Source of the DNA: Paractinoplanes ovalisporus
GTDB taxonomy: Bacteria > Actinomycetota > Actinomycetes > Mycobacteriales > Micromonosporaceae
Assembly (NCBI RefSeq): GCF_016834655.1
Contig: NZ_JAENHP010000003.1
Span: 372,001-436,000, forward strand
Direction of reading: 5' to 3'
Length of the DNA: 64,000 nucleotides
Below the pieces are notes generated by a model. The model saw nothing but the letters and a program-made list of their open reading frames with translations, had not been told where the DNA came from and ran no database searches. Within the stretch, counting starts at the first letter, position 1; each line of letters starts with the position of its first letter. Both the position numbers and the translations under genes were made by a program. Positions 48,336 through 57,522 of the stretch are shown piece by piece.

Positions 48336-50993
48336 ATGAGCAGATACGTGTACGACTTCGTCGAGGGCAACAAGGACCTCAAGGACCTGCTCGGTGGCAA
48401 GGGCGCCAACCTGGCCGAGATGACCCGGATGGGACTGCCGGTGCCGCCCGGCTTCACCGTCACCACCGACGCCTGCCGCGAGTATCTGCACACCGGATCG
48501 ATGCCCGAGGCCCTGCCGGCCGAGGTGGAGCACCATCTGCGGCTGGTGGAGGGCAAGATCGGCAAATCCTTCGGGGACCCGGGCGACCCGCTGCTGCTGT
48601 CGGTACGCTCGGGCGCGAAGTTCTCCATGCCGGGCATGATGGAGACGATCCTCGACATCGGACTGAACGACGCCACCGTGGCCGGGCTGGCGCGGCGCAC
48701 GTCGGACGAGCGGTTCGCCTGGGACTCGTACCGCCGCCTGATCCAGATGTTCGGCCGCACCGTGTTCGACGTGCCGGGCGGCGACTTCGAGACCGAACTG
48801 GCGCACGCCCGTGACGCCGCCGGGGTGCATTCCGACGCCGAGTTGAGCGCCCCGCAACTACGCGAGCTCGTGACCGCGTACAAGAAGGTCTTCCACGGCC
48901 ACACCGGGCGCGACTTCCCGCAGTCGGTGCACGAACAGCTCTTCCTCGCCATCACGGCGGTGTTCCGGTCGTGGAACGCCGAACGTGCCCGGGTCTACCG
49001 GCGCAAGGAGCGCATCCCGCAGGAGCTGGGGACCGCGGTCAACGTCATGGCGATGGTCTTCGGCAACCGCGGACCGGATTCCGGCACCGGCGTGGCCTTC
49101 ACCCGCGACCCGGCCACCGGCCGGCGCGGCGTCTACGGCGACTACCTGAGCAACGCCCAGGGCGAGGACGTCGTCGCCGGCATCCGCAACACCGTCGGGC
49201 TGGCCGAACTGGGCACGATCGATCCCGCGAGCTACCGGCAACTACTGTCGATCATGGAACGTCTCGAGCAGCGCTACCGGGACCTGTGCGACATCGAGTT
49301 CACCATCGAGAACGGCAAGCTGTGGATGCTGCAGACCCGGGTCGGCAAGCGCACGCCCGCGGCCGCCTTCGTCATCGCCGCACAACTGGTCGACGAGGGC
49401 ACCATCACCCTCGACGAGGCACTGCAACGGGTCAGCGGTGAGCAACTGGCTCAGCTGATGTTCCCGAGCTTCGACGAGGAGGCGGCCGGGACGCCGCTGA
49501 CGACCGGCGTGCCGGCCTCGCCGGGCGCGGCCGTGGGCGCGATCGTCTTCGACTCGGCCCAGGCCGCCGCGGCCATCGGGCCGGTCATCCTGGTGCGGCG
49601 CGAGACCAACCCGGACGACCTGCCCGGCATGATCGCCGCCCAGGGCATCCTGACCAGCCGGGGCGGCAAGACCTCACACGCCGCGGTGGTCGCCCGGGGT
49701 ATGGGCAAGACCTGCGTGTGCGGCGCCGACGAGCTGCGCATCGGCGACGGCGTGGTGAGCATCAACGGCCGGACGCTGTCGGCCGGCGACACCATCTCCA
49801 TCGACGGGTCCACCGGCCGCGTCTACGCCGGCGCCGTTCCGGTGCGGGCGTCCAAGGTGGTGCGCTACTTCGAGCGGGAGGTGACGGCGCACGGCGACCC
49901 GCTGCTGTCCGCGGTCGAACGGCTCATGATCCACGCTGATCACACGGCGACGCTCGGGGTGCACGCCAACGCCGACACCGGCCCGGATGCGGCCCGCGCC
50001 CGCCGCTTCGGCGCGACCGGCGTCGGGTTGTGCCGCACCGAGCACATGTTCCTGGGCGACCGGCGGGTGCTGGTCGAACGGCTGATCCTGGCCGAGGACG
50101 ACGCCGGTCGCGCGCAGGCGCTGGCGGCGTTGCTGCCGCTGCAACGCGCGGACTTCGAGGAGCTGTTCGCCGCGATGGACGGCCTGCCCGTCACGATCCG
50201 GCTCATCGACCCGCCGCTGCACGAGTTCCTGCCTCCCCTGGAGGAACTGACCGCCCGGGTCGCCCGCGCCGAGGCCCTCGGCCGGGACGCCGGGCGCGAC
50301 GGTGTGCTGCTGGCCGCCGTCCGTCGCATGCACGAGGCCAACCCGATGCTGGGTCTGCGCGGCGTGCGGCTCGGGCTGGTCATCCCCGGCCTGTTCGCCA
50401 TGCAGGTCCGGGCGATCGCCGAGGCGGCGGCGGCCCGGGTCGCGACCGGCGGTGACCCGCGGCCGGAGGTCATGGTGCCGCTGGTCGGTGCCGTGCAGGA
50501 GCTGGAGACCGTACGGGCGGAGGCCGAGGCCGTACTGGCCGGCGTGCCCGGCGCGCCGCCGATCCGGATCGGCACGATGATCGAGGTCCCCCGGGCCGCC
50601 CTGATCGCCGGGCAGATCGCCGGTGCCGCCGAGTTCTTCTCGTTCGGGACCAACGACCTGACCCAGATGACGTGGGGTTTCTCCCGCGACGACGTGGAGG
50701 GCGCGTTCTTCGGCCGCTACCTCGAGCTGGGTGTCTTCGGCGTCTCGCCGTTCGAGACGATCGACTCCGAGGGCGTCGGCGAGCTGGTCCGTATCGCGGT
50801 GACCCGCGGCCGGGCCGCCCGCCCCGGGCTGACCGTCGGCGTCTGCGGCGAGCACGGCGGCGATCCGGCCTCGGTCCGCTTCTTCCACGACGCCGGCCTC
50901 GACTACGTGTCCTGCTCCCCGTTCCGGGTGCCGATCGCCCGCCTGGAAGCCGGCCGAGCGGCTGGGGACGCGTCCACGTCCGACAGCCGATGA
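48336..50993 (+). CDS. ppdK: Pyruvate, phosphate dikinase
   Basis: The protein is 885 residues; ATG 48336 is used, and GTG 48333 is an alternative. The N-terminal ATP-grasp part is VYDFVEGNKDLKDLLGGKGAN with SVRSGAKFSMPGMM. The central phosphohistidine domain has GGKTSHAAVVARGMGK. The C-terminal PEP/pyruvate barrel has GVGLCRTEHMF, ANPMLGLRGVRLG, FFSFGTNDLTQM and VCGEHGGDP. It interconverts pyruvate and PEP using PPi, saving ATP. It is a known member of streptomycete hypoxia clusters. It is followed by a small membrane protein and the GNAT/ACD fusion. Confidence 0.96.
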   Translation: MSRYVYDFVEGNKDLKDLLGGKGANLAEMTRMGLPVPPGFTVTTDACREYLHTGSMPEALPAEVEHHLRLVEGKIGKSFGDPGDPLLLSVRSGAKFSMPGMMETILDIGLNDATVAGLARRTSDERFAWDSYRRLIQMFGRTVFDVPGGDFETELAHARDAAGVHSDAELSAPQLRELVTAYKKVFHGHTGRDFPQSVHEQLFLAITAVFRSWNAERARVYRRKERIPQELGTAVNVMAMVFGNRGPDSGTGVAFTRDPATGRRGVYGDYLSNAQGEDVVAGIRNTVGLAELGTIDPASYRQLLSIMERLEQRYRDLCDIEFTIENGKLWMLQTRVGKRTPAAAFVIAAQLVDEGTITLDEALQRVSGEQLAQLMFPSFDEEAAGTPLTTGVPASPGAAVGAIVFDSAQAAAAIGPVILVRRETNPDDLPGMIAAQGILTSRGGKTSHAAVVARGMGKTCVCGADELRIGDGVVSINGRTLSAGDTISIDGSTGRVYAGAVPVRASKVVRYFEREVTAHGDPLLSAVERLMIHADHTATLGVHANADTGPDAARARRFGATGVGLCRTEHMFLGDRRVLVERLILAEDDAGRAQALAALLPLQRADFEELFAAMDGLPVTIRLIDPPLHEFLPPLEELTARVARAEALGRDAGRDGVLLAAVRRMHEANPMLGLRGVRLGLVIPGLFAMQVRAIAEAAAARVATGGDPRPEVMVPLVGAVQELETVRAEAEAVLAGVPGAPPIRIGTMIEVPRAALIAGQIAGAAEFFSFGTNDLTQMTWGFSRDDVEGAFFGRYLELGVFGVSPFETIDSEGVGELVRIAVTRGRAARPGLTVGVCGEHGGDPASVRFFHDAGLDYVSCSPFRVPIARLEAGRAAGDASTSDSR

Positions 50994-51006
50994 AGGGGGT
51001 ACGGCA

Positions 51007-51393
51007 ATGAGCACAACAGTCGCGACCCGGCCGGTGCCGGCGCCTGTCCCGCCGGCGGCCACGGTCGTACCTGTCCTGGACGGCGAACGTGCCGTGGGTG
51101 CCTGGATCGTCACCCACGACGGCGTGGTGTACCGCCCCGTGGTCGACCTGACCCGGCTGGGCGGCGCGCTGCTGACCCTGTCGGCCGCCGTCGTCGTGGC
51201 GGCGGCCACCGCGGCGGTGACCGCGCGCCGGCCGGCGGTCGGCCCGGTCACCATGGGCCCCGGCGGCTGGGTCAGCGTGCGGGGCGCGGGCCGCCCCCGG
51301 GTGCGGCCCGGGGCGCCCCGGCCGTGGTGGGCCCGCCTGCTGGGGGCGCACCCGCTCGTCGTGGAAGGAACTCCCCGCCGCTCGCGCAAGTGA
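51007..51393 (+). CDS. Hypothetical single-helix membrane protein
   Basis: The protein is 128 residues. An N-terminal soluble part (~1-55) is rich in Pro and Val, one membrane helix is near 56-75, and the C-terminus is basic with Arg, Pro and Gly. It lies 13 nt after ppdK. No family is recognised. Confidence 0.7.
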   Translation: MSTTVATRPVPAPVPPAATVVPVLDGERAVGAWIVTHDGVVYRPVVDLTRLGGALLTLSAAVVVAAATAAVTARRPAVGPVTMGPGGWVSVRGAGRPRVRPGAPRPWWARLLGAHPLVVEGTPRRSRK

Positions 51394-51439
51394 GAAGCGC
51401 CGGCCCTGGCCGGCCCCGCCTTCCTGAACGGAGAAGGTC

Positions 51440-54130
51440 ATGTACCGCAGCGACACCGGCACCGCCACCGACGTCCTGACCTCGGACGGCGGGATCATCG
51501 CGGTCCGGCCGGTGCGGCCGGACGACCGCCCGGGGCTCAGCGCCCTCTATCGCGCGGGCAGCCCGGAAAGTCTTCGGCTCCGGTTCTTCGCCGCGCCGAG
51601 CGGGCCCTCCCTGGACGTCGAGGTCGACCGGCTCTGCCGGCCGCAGAGCACCCGGCACCTCGCCGTCCTCGCCCTCGACGGCGACGACGTGATCGGTGTG
51701 GCGGCGTGCGACCGCACCGACGACACCGGCCATCAGGCCGAGTTCGCGGTCTTCGTCGCCGACGTCCACCACGGCCGCGGCATCGCCACGCTGCTGCTGG
51801 AACACCTCACCGCGCTGGCCCGCCAGGAAGGCATCCGTCAGTTGGTCGGAGAGGTGCTGCCGGGCAACATGGCCATGCTGCGCGTCGCGCGGGACCTGGA
51901 CGCACACGCCTGGTCGCGGTTCGACGACGGCATCGTCGACGTCGGGTTCGACGTCGGCACCGGCGAGCCGTCGTCCGCCGTGGACATGCGCGACCGCACG
52001 GCCGAACGGGCTTCCCTGAGTGCGCTGCTGTCGCCCCGCTCCGTTGCCGTCGTGGGGGCCGGTCACCGGGCCGGGGGTGTCGGCCACGAGACCGCACGCG
52101 CGTTGCGCGAGTACGGCTTCAGCGGCCGGCTCCACGTCGTCAACCGCAGCGGACGCGACGTCGCCGGGATCGCCGCCTGCCGCTCGGTGCGCCGGCTTCC
52201 GCCACCGGTCGACCTGCTGGTCGTGGCCGTGCCGGCGGCTGACGTCCCCGGGGTTCTCGCCGACGGCGCCGCGGTCGGGGTGCGGGCGGCCGTCGTGCTC
52301 AGCGCGGGGTTCGCGGAGACCGGACCGGACGGCCGCGAGCGGCAGCACGAACTGGTCGAGCTCGCGCGCCGCAACGGGATCCGCGTGGTCGGCCCCAACT
52401 GCCTGGGTGTCGTCAACACCGATCCCCAGGTCCGGTTGAACGCCAGTTTCGCGCCGGCCGCCCCGGGCGCCGGTGGTCTGGCCGTGGCCGCCCAGTCGGG
52501 CGCCGTCGGCATCGCGGTCATGGAGGATGCCCGGCGCTCCGGTCACGGAGTCTCCAGCTTCGTCTCCCTGGGCAACAAGGCGGACGTCAGCGGCAACGAC
52601 CTCATCGCCTACTGGTACGACGACCCCGCCACCCGGGCGGTCGCCCTCTATCTCGAGTCGTTCGGCAATCCCCGCAAGTTCGCCCGGACGGTGCGTGCCC
52701 TGAGCCGCCGCAAGCCGGTGCTCGCCATCAAGAGCGGCCGGTCGGACTCGGGGCGGCGCGCGGGCGCGTCGCACACCGCGGCCGCCGCGGCTCCGGCTGC
52801 GACCGTGGACGCCCTGTTCGCCCAGGCCGGTGTCGTCCGCCCGGACGGCCTGGGCGAACTCATGGACGCCGCCCGCATGCTGACCGACCAGCCCTTGCCG
52901 ACCGGCCCCCGGCTCGCCGTCGTCGGCAACGCGGGTGGCCTGAACGTGCTGGCCGCCGACGCCGCCGAGGCGGCCGGTCTCACGGTGCCGCCCTTGAGCG
53001 CCGCGGTGCGTGACCAGGTGGCCTCGGTGGCCGGCGCGGCCGCGGGCCCGGACAACCCGGTCGACCTGGGCGCGGGAGCGTCCCCGGCCGCGTTCGCCGA
53101 GGCGGTCGCGACGGTGGCCGGCTCCGGTGAGGCCGACATGCTTCTGCTGGTGGTGATCGGCACCCGCGCCAACGACGCGGCCGGGATCCTCGCCGCACTC
53201 GGCTCGGTGGCCGACCGCCACCCGGACCTGAGTGTCGCCGTCGCCGCGATCGGCCTCCCGGAACCCACCTTCGGCCTCGGCCGGCGGAAGGCGCCCGTGT
53301 ACGACCTGCCGGAAAAGGCCGTCCGCGCGCTGGCCCACGCGTCCCGGTACGCGGAGTGGCGCCGGCAGCCGCTGGGTGGCCGAGCGGACCTGCCGGACAT
53401 CCGTACCGGGCCGGCCCGGGCGCTGGTCGAGTCCGCGCTGGCGGCCGGTGGCGGCTGGCAGAGTTACGAACTCACGAGCCAGATCCTCGCCGCCTACGGC
53501 ATCAGCCTGGAACCGGCGTGGCCGGCTTTGTCGGCCGACCAGGCGGTGATCGCGGCCGACCGCATCGGTTACCCGGTGGTCCTCAAGTCAGCCGATCCCG
53601 ACCTGGTGCACAAGACCGACGTCCAGGGTGTGTGTCTCGGCCTGAGCAATCCGGATCAGGTCCGCCGCGCGTACGGCACGGTGTGCGCCGCCGGGCGGCC
53701 GGGAACCGGGGCGCTGGTGCAGCGGCAGCGGACCGAGCCGGTGGAACTGGTCGCCGGAGTCACGCACGACGCGTTGTTCGGCTCGGTGGTTCTGCTGGGC
53801 CTCGGCGGTGTCCAGACCGACCTGCTCGGCGACCACGCGCTGCGTCTGGTGCCGATGACCGATCTGGACGCCGGCCGGATGTGGCGCAGTCTCAGGGGGG
53901 CGCCCCTGCTCACCGGGTACCGCGGCGCGGAGCCGGTCGACACGGCGGCGCTGGAGGACCTGCTGCTGCGCGTCGGCCGGCTGGCCGAGGACTTTCCCGC
54001 GATCGCCGAACTCGATCTCAACCCCGTGCTCGCCGGCCCGGGTGGCGTCGTCGCGGTGGACGCCAAGCTGCGCCTCGCGCCGACCGGCACCGAACCGGAC
54101 CCCACGCTGCGCGCCCTTCGCGCCGCGTAA
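51440..54130 (+). CDS. GNAT acetyltransferase fused to NDP-forming acyl-CoA synthetase
   Basis: The protein is 896 residues. The N-terminal GNAT domain (1-~170) has the acetyl-CoA loop HHGRGIATLLLEHL. Next are the CoA-binding domain (VAVVGAGHRAGGVGHETARAL), the Succ-CoA ligase-like domain with SHTAAAAAPAA (expected phospho-His) and an ATP-grasp end (YPVVLKSADPDLVHKTDV). It matches protein lysine acetyltransferases of the Pat/PatZ type, or an ADP-forming acetyl-CoA synthetase. With PFOR nearby it could make ATP from acetyl-CoA or acetylate metabolic enzymes. Sequence alone does not decide between the two. Confidence 0.9.
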   Translation: MYRSDTGTATDVLTSDGGIIAVRPVRPDDRPGLSALYRAGSPESLRLRFFAAPSGPSLDVEVDRLCRPQSTRHLAVLALDGDDVIGVAACDRTDDTGHQAEFAVFVADVHHGRGIATLLLEHLTALARQEGIRQLVGEVLPGNMAMLRVARDLDAHAWSRFDDGIVDVGFDVGTGEPSSAVDMRDRTAERASLSALLSPRSVAVVGAGHRAGGVGHETARALREYGFSGRLHVVNRSGRDVAGIAACRSVRRLPPPVDLLVVAVPAADVPGVLADGAAVGVRAAVVLSAGFAETGPDGRERQHELVELARRNGIRVVGPNCLGVVNTDPQVRLNASFAPAAPGAGGLAVAAQSGAVGIAVMEDARRSGHGVSSFVSLGNKADVSGNDLIAYWYDDPATRAVALYLESFGNPRKFARTVRALSRRKPVLAIKSGRSDSGRRAGASHTAAAAAPAATVDALFAQAGVVRPDGLGELMDAARMLTDQPLPTGPRLAVVGNAGGLNVLAADAAEAAGLTVPPLSAAVRDQVASVAGAAAGPDNPVDLGAGASPAAFAEAVATVAGSGEADMLLLVVIGTRANDAAGILAALGSVADRHPDLSVAVAAIGLPEPTFGLGRRKAPVYDLPEKAVRALAHASRYAEWRRQPLGGRADLPDIRTGPARALVESALAAGGGWQSYELTSQILAAYGISLEPAWPALSADQAVIAADRIGYPVVLKSADPDLVHKTDVQGVCLGLSNPDQVRRAYGTVCAAGRPGTGALVQRQRTEPVELVAGVTHDALFGSVVLLGLGGVQTDLLGDHALRLVPMTDLDAGRMWRSLRGAPLLTGYRGAEPVDTAALEDLLLRVGRLAEDFPAIAELDLNPVLAGPGGVVAVDAKLRLAPTGTEPDPTLRALRAA

Positions 54131-54150
54131 CGCCTCGGAAGGAGGCCGTC

Positions 54151-55017
54151 ATGACCAGAAAGAAGATCCTCGTCGGGTACGACCGTTCACCGCAAGCGCG
54201 GCTCGCCGCCGGATGGGCCCTGGACGAGGCGGCCCGGACCGGGGCGTCGGTGCAGTTCCTGTACGCCTACGAGTGGCCGGCCTGGGCGCCGGCGGCCTCG
54301 ATGATTCCGTCGCCCGTCATCCTGCCCGAGGAGCAGATCCGGCACGGGATCGACGACGCCCTGACCAAGGCCCTGGCGTCGGCCGCCGAGACCCATCCCG
54401 AGGTCACCGTGACCGCCACGACGGTGGACGCCGGCGCCGCCCTGACCTTGATCGACCGCTCCACCGGCGCCGACCTGATCGTCGTGGGTTCCCACGGATA
54501 CAGCGCCGTATCCGGTCTGCTCGGTTCGGTCAGCGTCGCGGTCAGCGCCCACGCGCGCTGCCCCGTCGTGGTGGTCCGCGGACGCCCGGACGCGCATGGT
54601 CCCGTGGTCGCCGGCATCGACGAGTCGGCCTCGTCGCACGCCGTCCTCGCGTTCGCCTTCGACCACGCGGCGGCTCACGGCCAGAAGCTGCGGGTGATCC
54701 GGGCCTGGCCACCGGTCGTCGGGATGTGGGATGCCACGCCGTTCTCGGCGGGACGCGTTCGCGCCGGCGCGCGCCGCTCGTTCGACGAGCTGGTCGCCGG
54801 CTGGCGCGAGAAGTATCCGCAGGTGCACGTCGTCACCCATGCGGTGGTCGAGCACCCGGCGGCGATGCTCACCGACGAGAGCCGCACCGCGGGACTGCTC
54901 GTGGTGGGCACCCACGGACGCGGCTCGCTGCGGGGTCTGCTGCTCGGCTCGGTGAGTCAGCATCTGCTGCGCCACGCCACCTGCCCGGTCGTGGTCGCGC
55001 ACGAGACCGCGCGCTGA
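54151..55017 (+). CDS. Tandem universal stress protein
   Basis: The protein is 288 residues with GGAAGGAGG upstream. Two USP domains are seen. Domain 2 has a full ATP loop (GTHGRGSLRGLLLGS). Domain 1 has GSHGYSAVSGLLGS, one residue shorter than G2xG9xG. It lies 20 nt after the GNAT/ACD gene and 15 nt before another USP, in the ppdK operon. Confidence 0.93.
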   Translation: MTRKKILVGYDRSPQARLAAGWALDEAARTGASVQFLYAYEWPAWAPAASMIPSPVILPEEQIRHGIDDALTKALASAAETHPEVTVTATTVDAGAALTLIDRSTGADLIVVGSHGYSAVSGLLGSVSVAVSAHARCPVVVVRGRPDAHGPVVAGIDESASSHAVLAFAFDHAAAHGQKLRVIRAWPPVVGMWDATPFSAGRVRAGARRSFDELVAGWREKYPQVHVVTHAVVEHPAAMLTDESRTAGLLVVGTHGRGSLRGLLLGSVSQHLLRHATCPVVVAHETAR

Positions 55018-55032
55018 CGGACGGAGCCGGTC

Positions 55033-55839
55033 ATGACCTCCCGTCCCGTTCTCGTCGGCCTCGACGGCGCCGATCCCGCCGCCTCCGCCCTGGTGTGGGC
55101 GGTCGACGAGGCCCAGCGCCGCCACGCACCGCTGCGCATCGTCCACGTCCTCGAGTGGCATCCGGTCGATTCCAGCGAGCTCCCCGGCCACACCTACGTC
55201 GAGGTGGTCTGGGCCTCGGGCAACGCCCTGGTCGCGGCCGCGGCGCGCCGGGCCGCGGAGATCGCGCCGCAACTCTCCGTCCGGTCGGACACCCTGCTCG
55301 GGCGTCCGGCGGAGTGCCTGACGAACGCCGCCCGCGATGCCCAGCTCGTGGTGCTCGGACACCGCGGCCGAGGGGGGTTCGCAGGCATGCTCCTGGGCTC
55401 GGTCAGCGAGCGCGTCGCCGGTCACGCGTCGTGTCCGGTCGCCGTCGTGCGGGGCCGCGCCGCCGCCGACGGGCCGGTCGTGGTGGGCGTCGACGACTCC
55501 CCCGCGGCCGGGCCCGTGCTGGCCGACGCCTTCGAGACGGCGGCCGGCCGCGGCAGTCGTCTGGTCGTGGTGCGGGCCGGCGGAGCGGACCCGGCCGGGC
55601 GGGCCCGGCTTGAACGCGACGTCGCGCCCTGGAGCGAGAAGTATCCGCAGGTGGCCGTCGAGGTGCGCCTGGTGGATGACGACGCGGCGCCGGCTCTGGT
55701 CGACGCCTCCGCCGGTGCCCGGCTGATGGTGGTGGGCAGCCGCGGCCGCGGCCCGGTCCGGGCCGCGTTGCTGGGATCGACCGGCCTGCACCTGCTCCGG
55801 CTTGCCGCCTGCCCGGTGCTGATCACCCGGCACCGGTGA
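55033..55839 (+). CDS. Tandem universal stress protein
   Basis: The protein is 268 residues. Both domains have complete ATP loops (GHRGRGGFAGMLLGS and GSRGRGPVRAALLGS). It is the last gene of the ppdK operon, followed immediately by a 17-bp-stem terminator. Confidence 0.93.
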   Translation: MTSRPVLVGLDGADPAASALVWAVDEAQRRHAPLRIVHVLEWHPVDSSELPGHTYVEVVWASGNALVAAAARRAAEIAPQLSVRSDTLLGRPAECLTNAARDAQLVVLGHRGRGGFAGMLLGSVSERVAGHASCPVAVVRGRAAADGPVVVGVDDSPAAGPVLADAFETAAGRGSRLVVVRAGGADPAGRARLERDVAPWSEKYPQVAVEVRLVDDDAAPALVDASAGARLMVVGSRGRGPVRAALLGSTGLHLLRLAACPVLITRHR

Positions 55840-55844
55840 CCACG

Positions 55845-55882
55845 CGAACGGGGGTGGCGCCGCTCGGCGCCACCCCCGTTCG
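55845..55882. terminator. Bidirectional terminator with 17-bp stem
   Basis: Arms 55845-55861 and 55866-55882 are perfect complements with the loop GCTC. It lies between two convergent operons (USP and CBS-BON). Confidence 0.93.
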
Positions 55883-55889
55883 TATGTGC

Positions 55890-56504
55890 TCACGAAGCCG
55901 ACGGCTGGCCGGTGCGCACCGCGGCGACGCCGGGCACCGTCCGTGCCAGCACCATGACGACCGCCTGCTCGGTCTCGTCGTCGTAGTCCCCGGTGACGGT
56001 GACGACTCCTGCTTCGACAGCCACCGTCCAGCGTGATCCGCCGTCGCTGTACTCGTCGAGCCGGTGCTGCACCTCCGCCGCCAGCGCCGCGTCGGTCCGC
56101 ACCATCGCCCGCAGGATGTCACGGCGGCTGACGATGCCAACCACGGCTCCGTCGTCCAGCACCGGCAGGCTGCGCACGTCGTGCTCCAGCATGGCCTCGG
56201 CGACGTCGGCCACGTCCATGTCGGGCCGGGTGGCCAGCGGATAGGTCGCCATCACCTCCATGACCATGCCCGGCCGGTCGGCCGGATCGGTGTCGGGCCG
56301 GGGCCGCAGCTGCGCCGTCGGGTCGGACGGCACCCGGTGCCACAGCAGATCGCTCTCGCTGACCATCCCGACGAGACGACCGTCGTCGTCGACCACCGGC
56401 AGGGCGGTCACCGACTTGGCGGTCATCAGGGCGGCCGCGGCCTCGACCGGAGCCGTCTGGGAGACGGTGTGCACGGGACTCGACATGATGTCCTTGGCTC
56501 GCAT
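55890..56504 (-). CDS. CBS-pair protein with BON domain, second copy
   Basis: The protein is 204 residues. CBS motifs are DIMSSPVHTVSQTAPVEAA with LVGMVSESDLL, and VMATYPLATRPDMDVADV with VVGIVSRRDIL. The BON domain is VAVEAGVVTVTGDYDD. It lies 4 nt after the GAPDH stop and is the third gene of the ATPase-GAPDH-CBS operon. It probably couples adenylate charge to the membrane. Confidence 0.92.
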   Translation of the reverse strand: MRAKDIMSSPVHTVSQTAPVEAAAALMTAKSVTALPVVDDDGRLVGMVSESDLLWHRVPSDPTAQLRPRPDTDPADRPGMVMEVMATYPLATRPDMDVADVAEAMLEHDVRSLPVLDDGAVVGIVSRRDILRAMVRTDAALAAEVQHRLDEYSDGGSRWTVAVEAGVVTVTGDYDDETEQAVVMVLARTVPGVAAVRTGQPSAS

Positions 56505-56508
56505 GACG

Positions 56509-57522
56509 TCACCGCCCGGCCATCTGCAGGGTCAGGTCGACGAGGCGGCTGGTGTAGCCCCACTCGTTGTCGTACCAGCCGAACACCTTGGCCAGCCGGC
56601 CCTGGGCCTGGGTCAGCCGGGCGTCGAAGACGCACGAGGCGGGATCGCCGACGATGTCGGAGGAGACCAGCGGCGCGTCGGTGTACCGGATGATGTCGCG
56701 CAGCCCCGGGCCCGCCGCGGCCGAGGCAACCGCCTCGTTGATCCGCTCGGCGGTGACCTCGGTGACGAACTCGAGGGTCAGGTCGCTGACCGACCCGTCC
56801 ACCACCGGCACCCGCAGGGCGACGCCGTCGAGACGTCCGGCCAGTTCGGGCAGCACGAGGCCGACCGCCTTGGCCGCCCCGGTGCTGGTCGGGATGATGT
56901 TGACCGCGGCCGCGCGGGCCCGGCGCGGGTCCTTGTGCGGCGCGTCCAGCACGTTCTGGTCGTTGGTGTAGGCGTGCACCGTGGTCAGATAGCCGCGCTC
57001 GATGCCGAACGCCTCGTGCAGCACCTTGACCAGCGGCGCCACACAGTTGGTGGTGCACGAGGCCGCGGAGACGATCTGGTGGCGCACCGGGTCGTAGGTG
57101 TCGGCATTGACACCGGGCACCAGAGTCGCGTCGACGCCCTTGCCGGGGGCCGAGATGAGCACACGTGCGGCGCCCGCCTTGAGATGCAGGGCCGCGTCGT
57201 CGCGCGAGCGCAGCTTGCCGGTCGACTCGATCACCAGGTCGACGCCGAGCTCGGACCAGGGCAGTTCCTCCGGGCTACGCCGCCGGAACGTCGGGATCCG
57301 TTGCCGGCCGACGATCAAGTCGTCGTCGGCGACACCGACCTCGGCGCCGAGGCGACCGAACGTCGAGTCGTACTCCACCAGATGCGCGAGCGTGGGCGCG
57401 TCGTACAGGTCGTTGATCGCCACCACCTCGAGGCCGGATCCGTGGAACTTCTCCTCGGTCAGCCGCCGCAGATAGTTGCGCCCGATGCGGCCGAAACCGT
57501 TGATCGCGATGCGGTAGGTCAT
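56509..57522 (-). CDS. gap: Glyceraldehyde-3-phosphate dehydrogenase
   Basis: The protein is 337 residues. The NAD site is [16 protein letters not shown]. The catalytic Cys is in [13 protein letters not shown], with His in TVHAYTNDQ. Other signatures are [13 protein letters not shown] and [17 protein letters not shown] 57522 overlaps the P-type ATPase stop by 4 nt. A hypoxia-type dyad 59 nt upstream lies within the ATPase gene, so this GAPDH may be an extra, stress-induced copy (inference). Confidence 0.95.
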   Translation of the reverse strand: MTYRIAINGFGRIGRNYLRRLTEEKFHGSGLEVVAINDLYDAPTLAHLVEYDSTFGRLGAEVGVADDDLIVGRQRIPTFRRRSPEELPWSELGVDLVIESTGKLRSRDDAALHLKAGAARVLISAPGKGVDATLVPGVNADTYDPVRHQIVSAASCTTNCVAPLVKVLHEAFGIERGYLTTVHAYTNDQNVLDAPHKDPRRARAAAVNIIPTSTGAAKAVGLVLPELAGRLDGVALRVPVVDGSVSDLTLEFVTEVTAERINEAVASAAAGPGLRDIIRYTDAPLVSSDIVGDPASCVFDARLTQAQGRLAKVFGWYDNEWGYTSRLVDLTLQMAGR

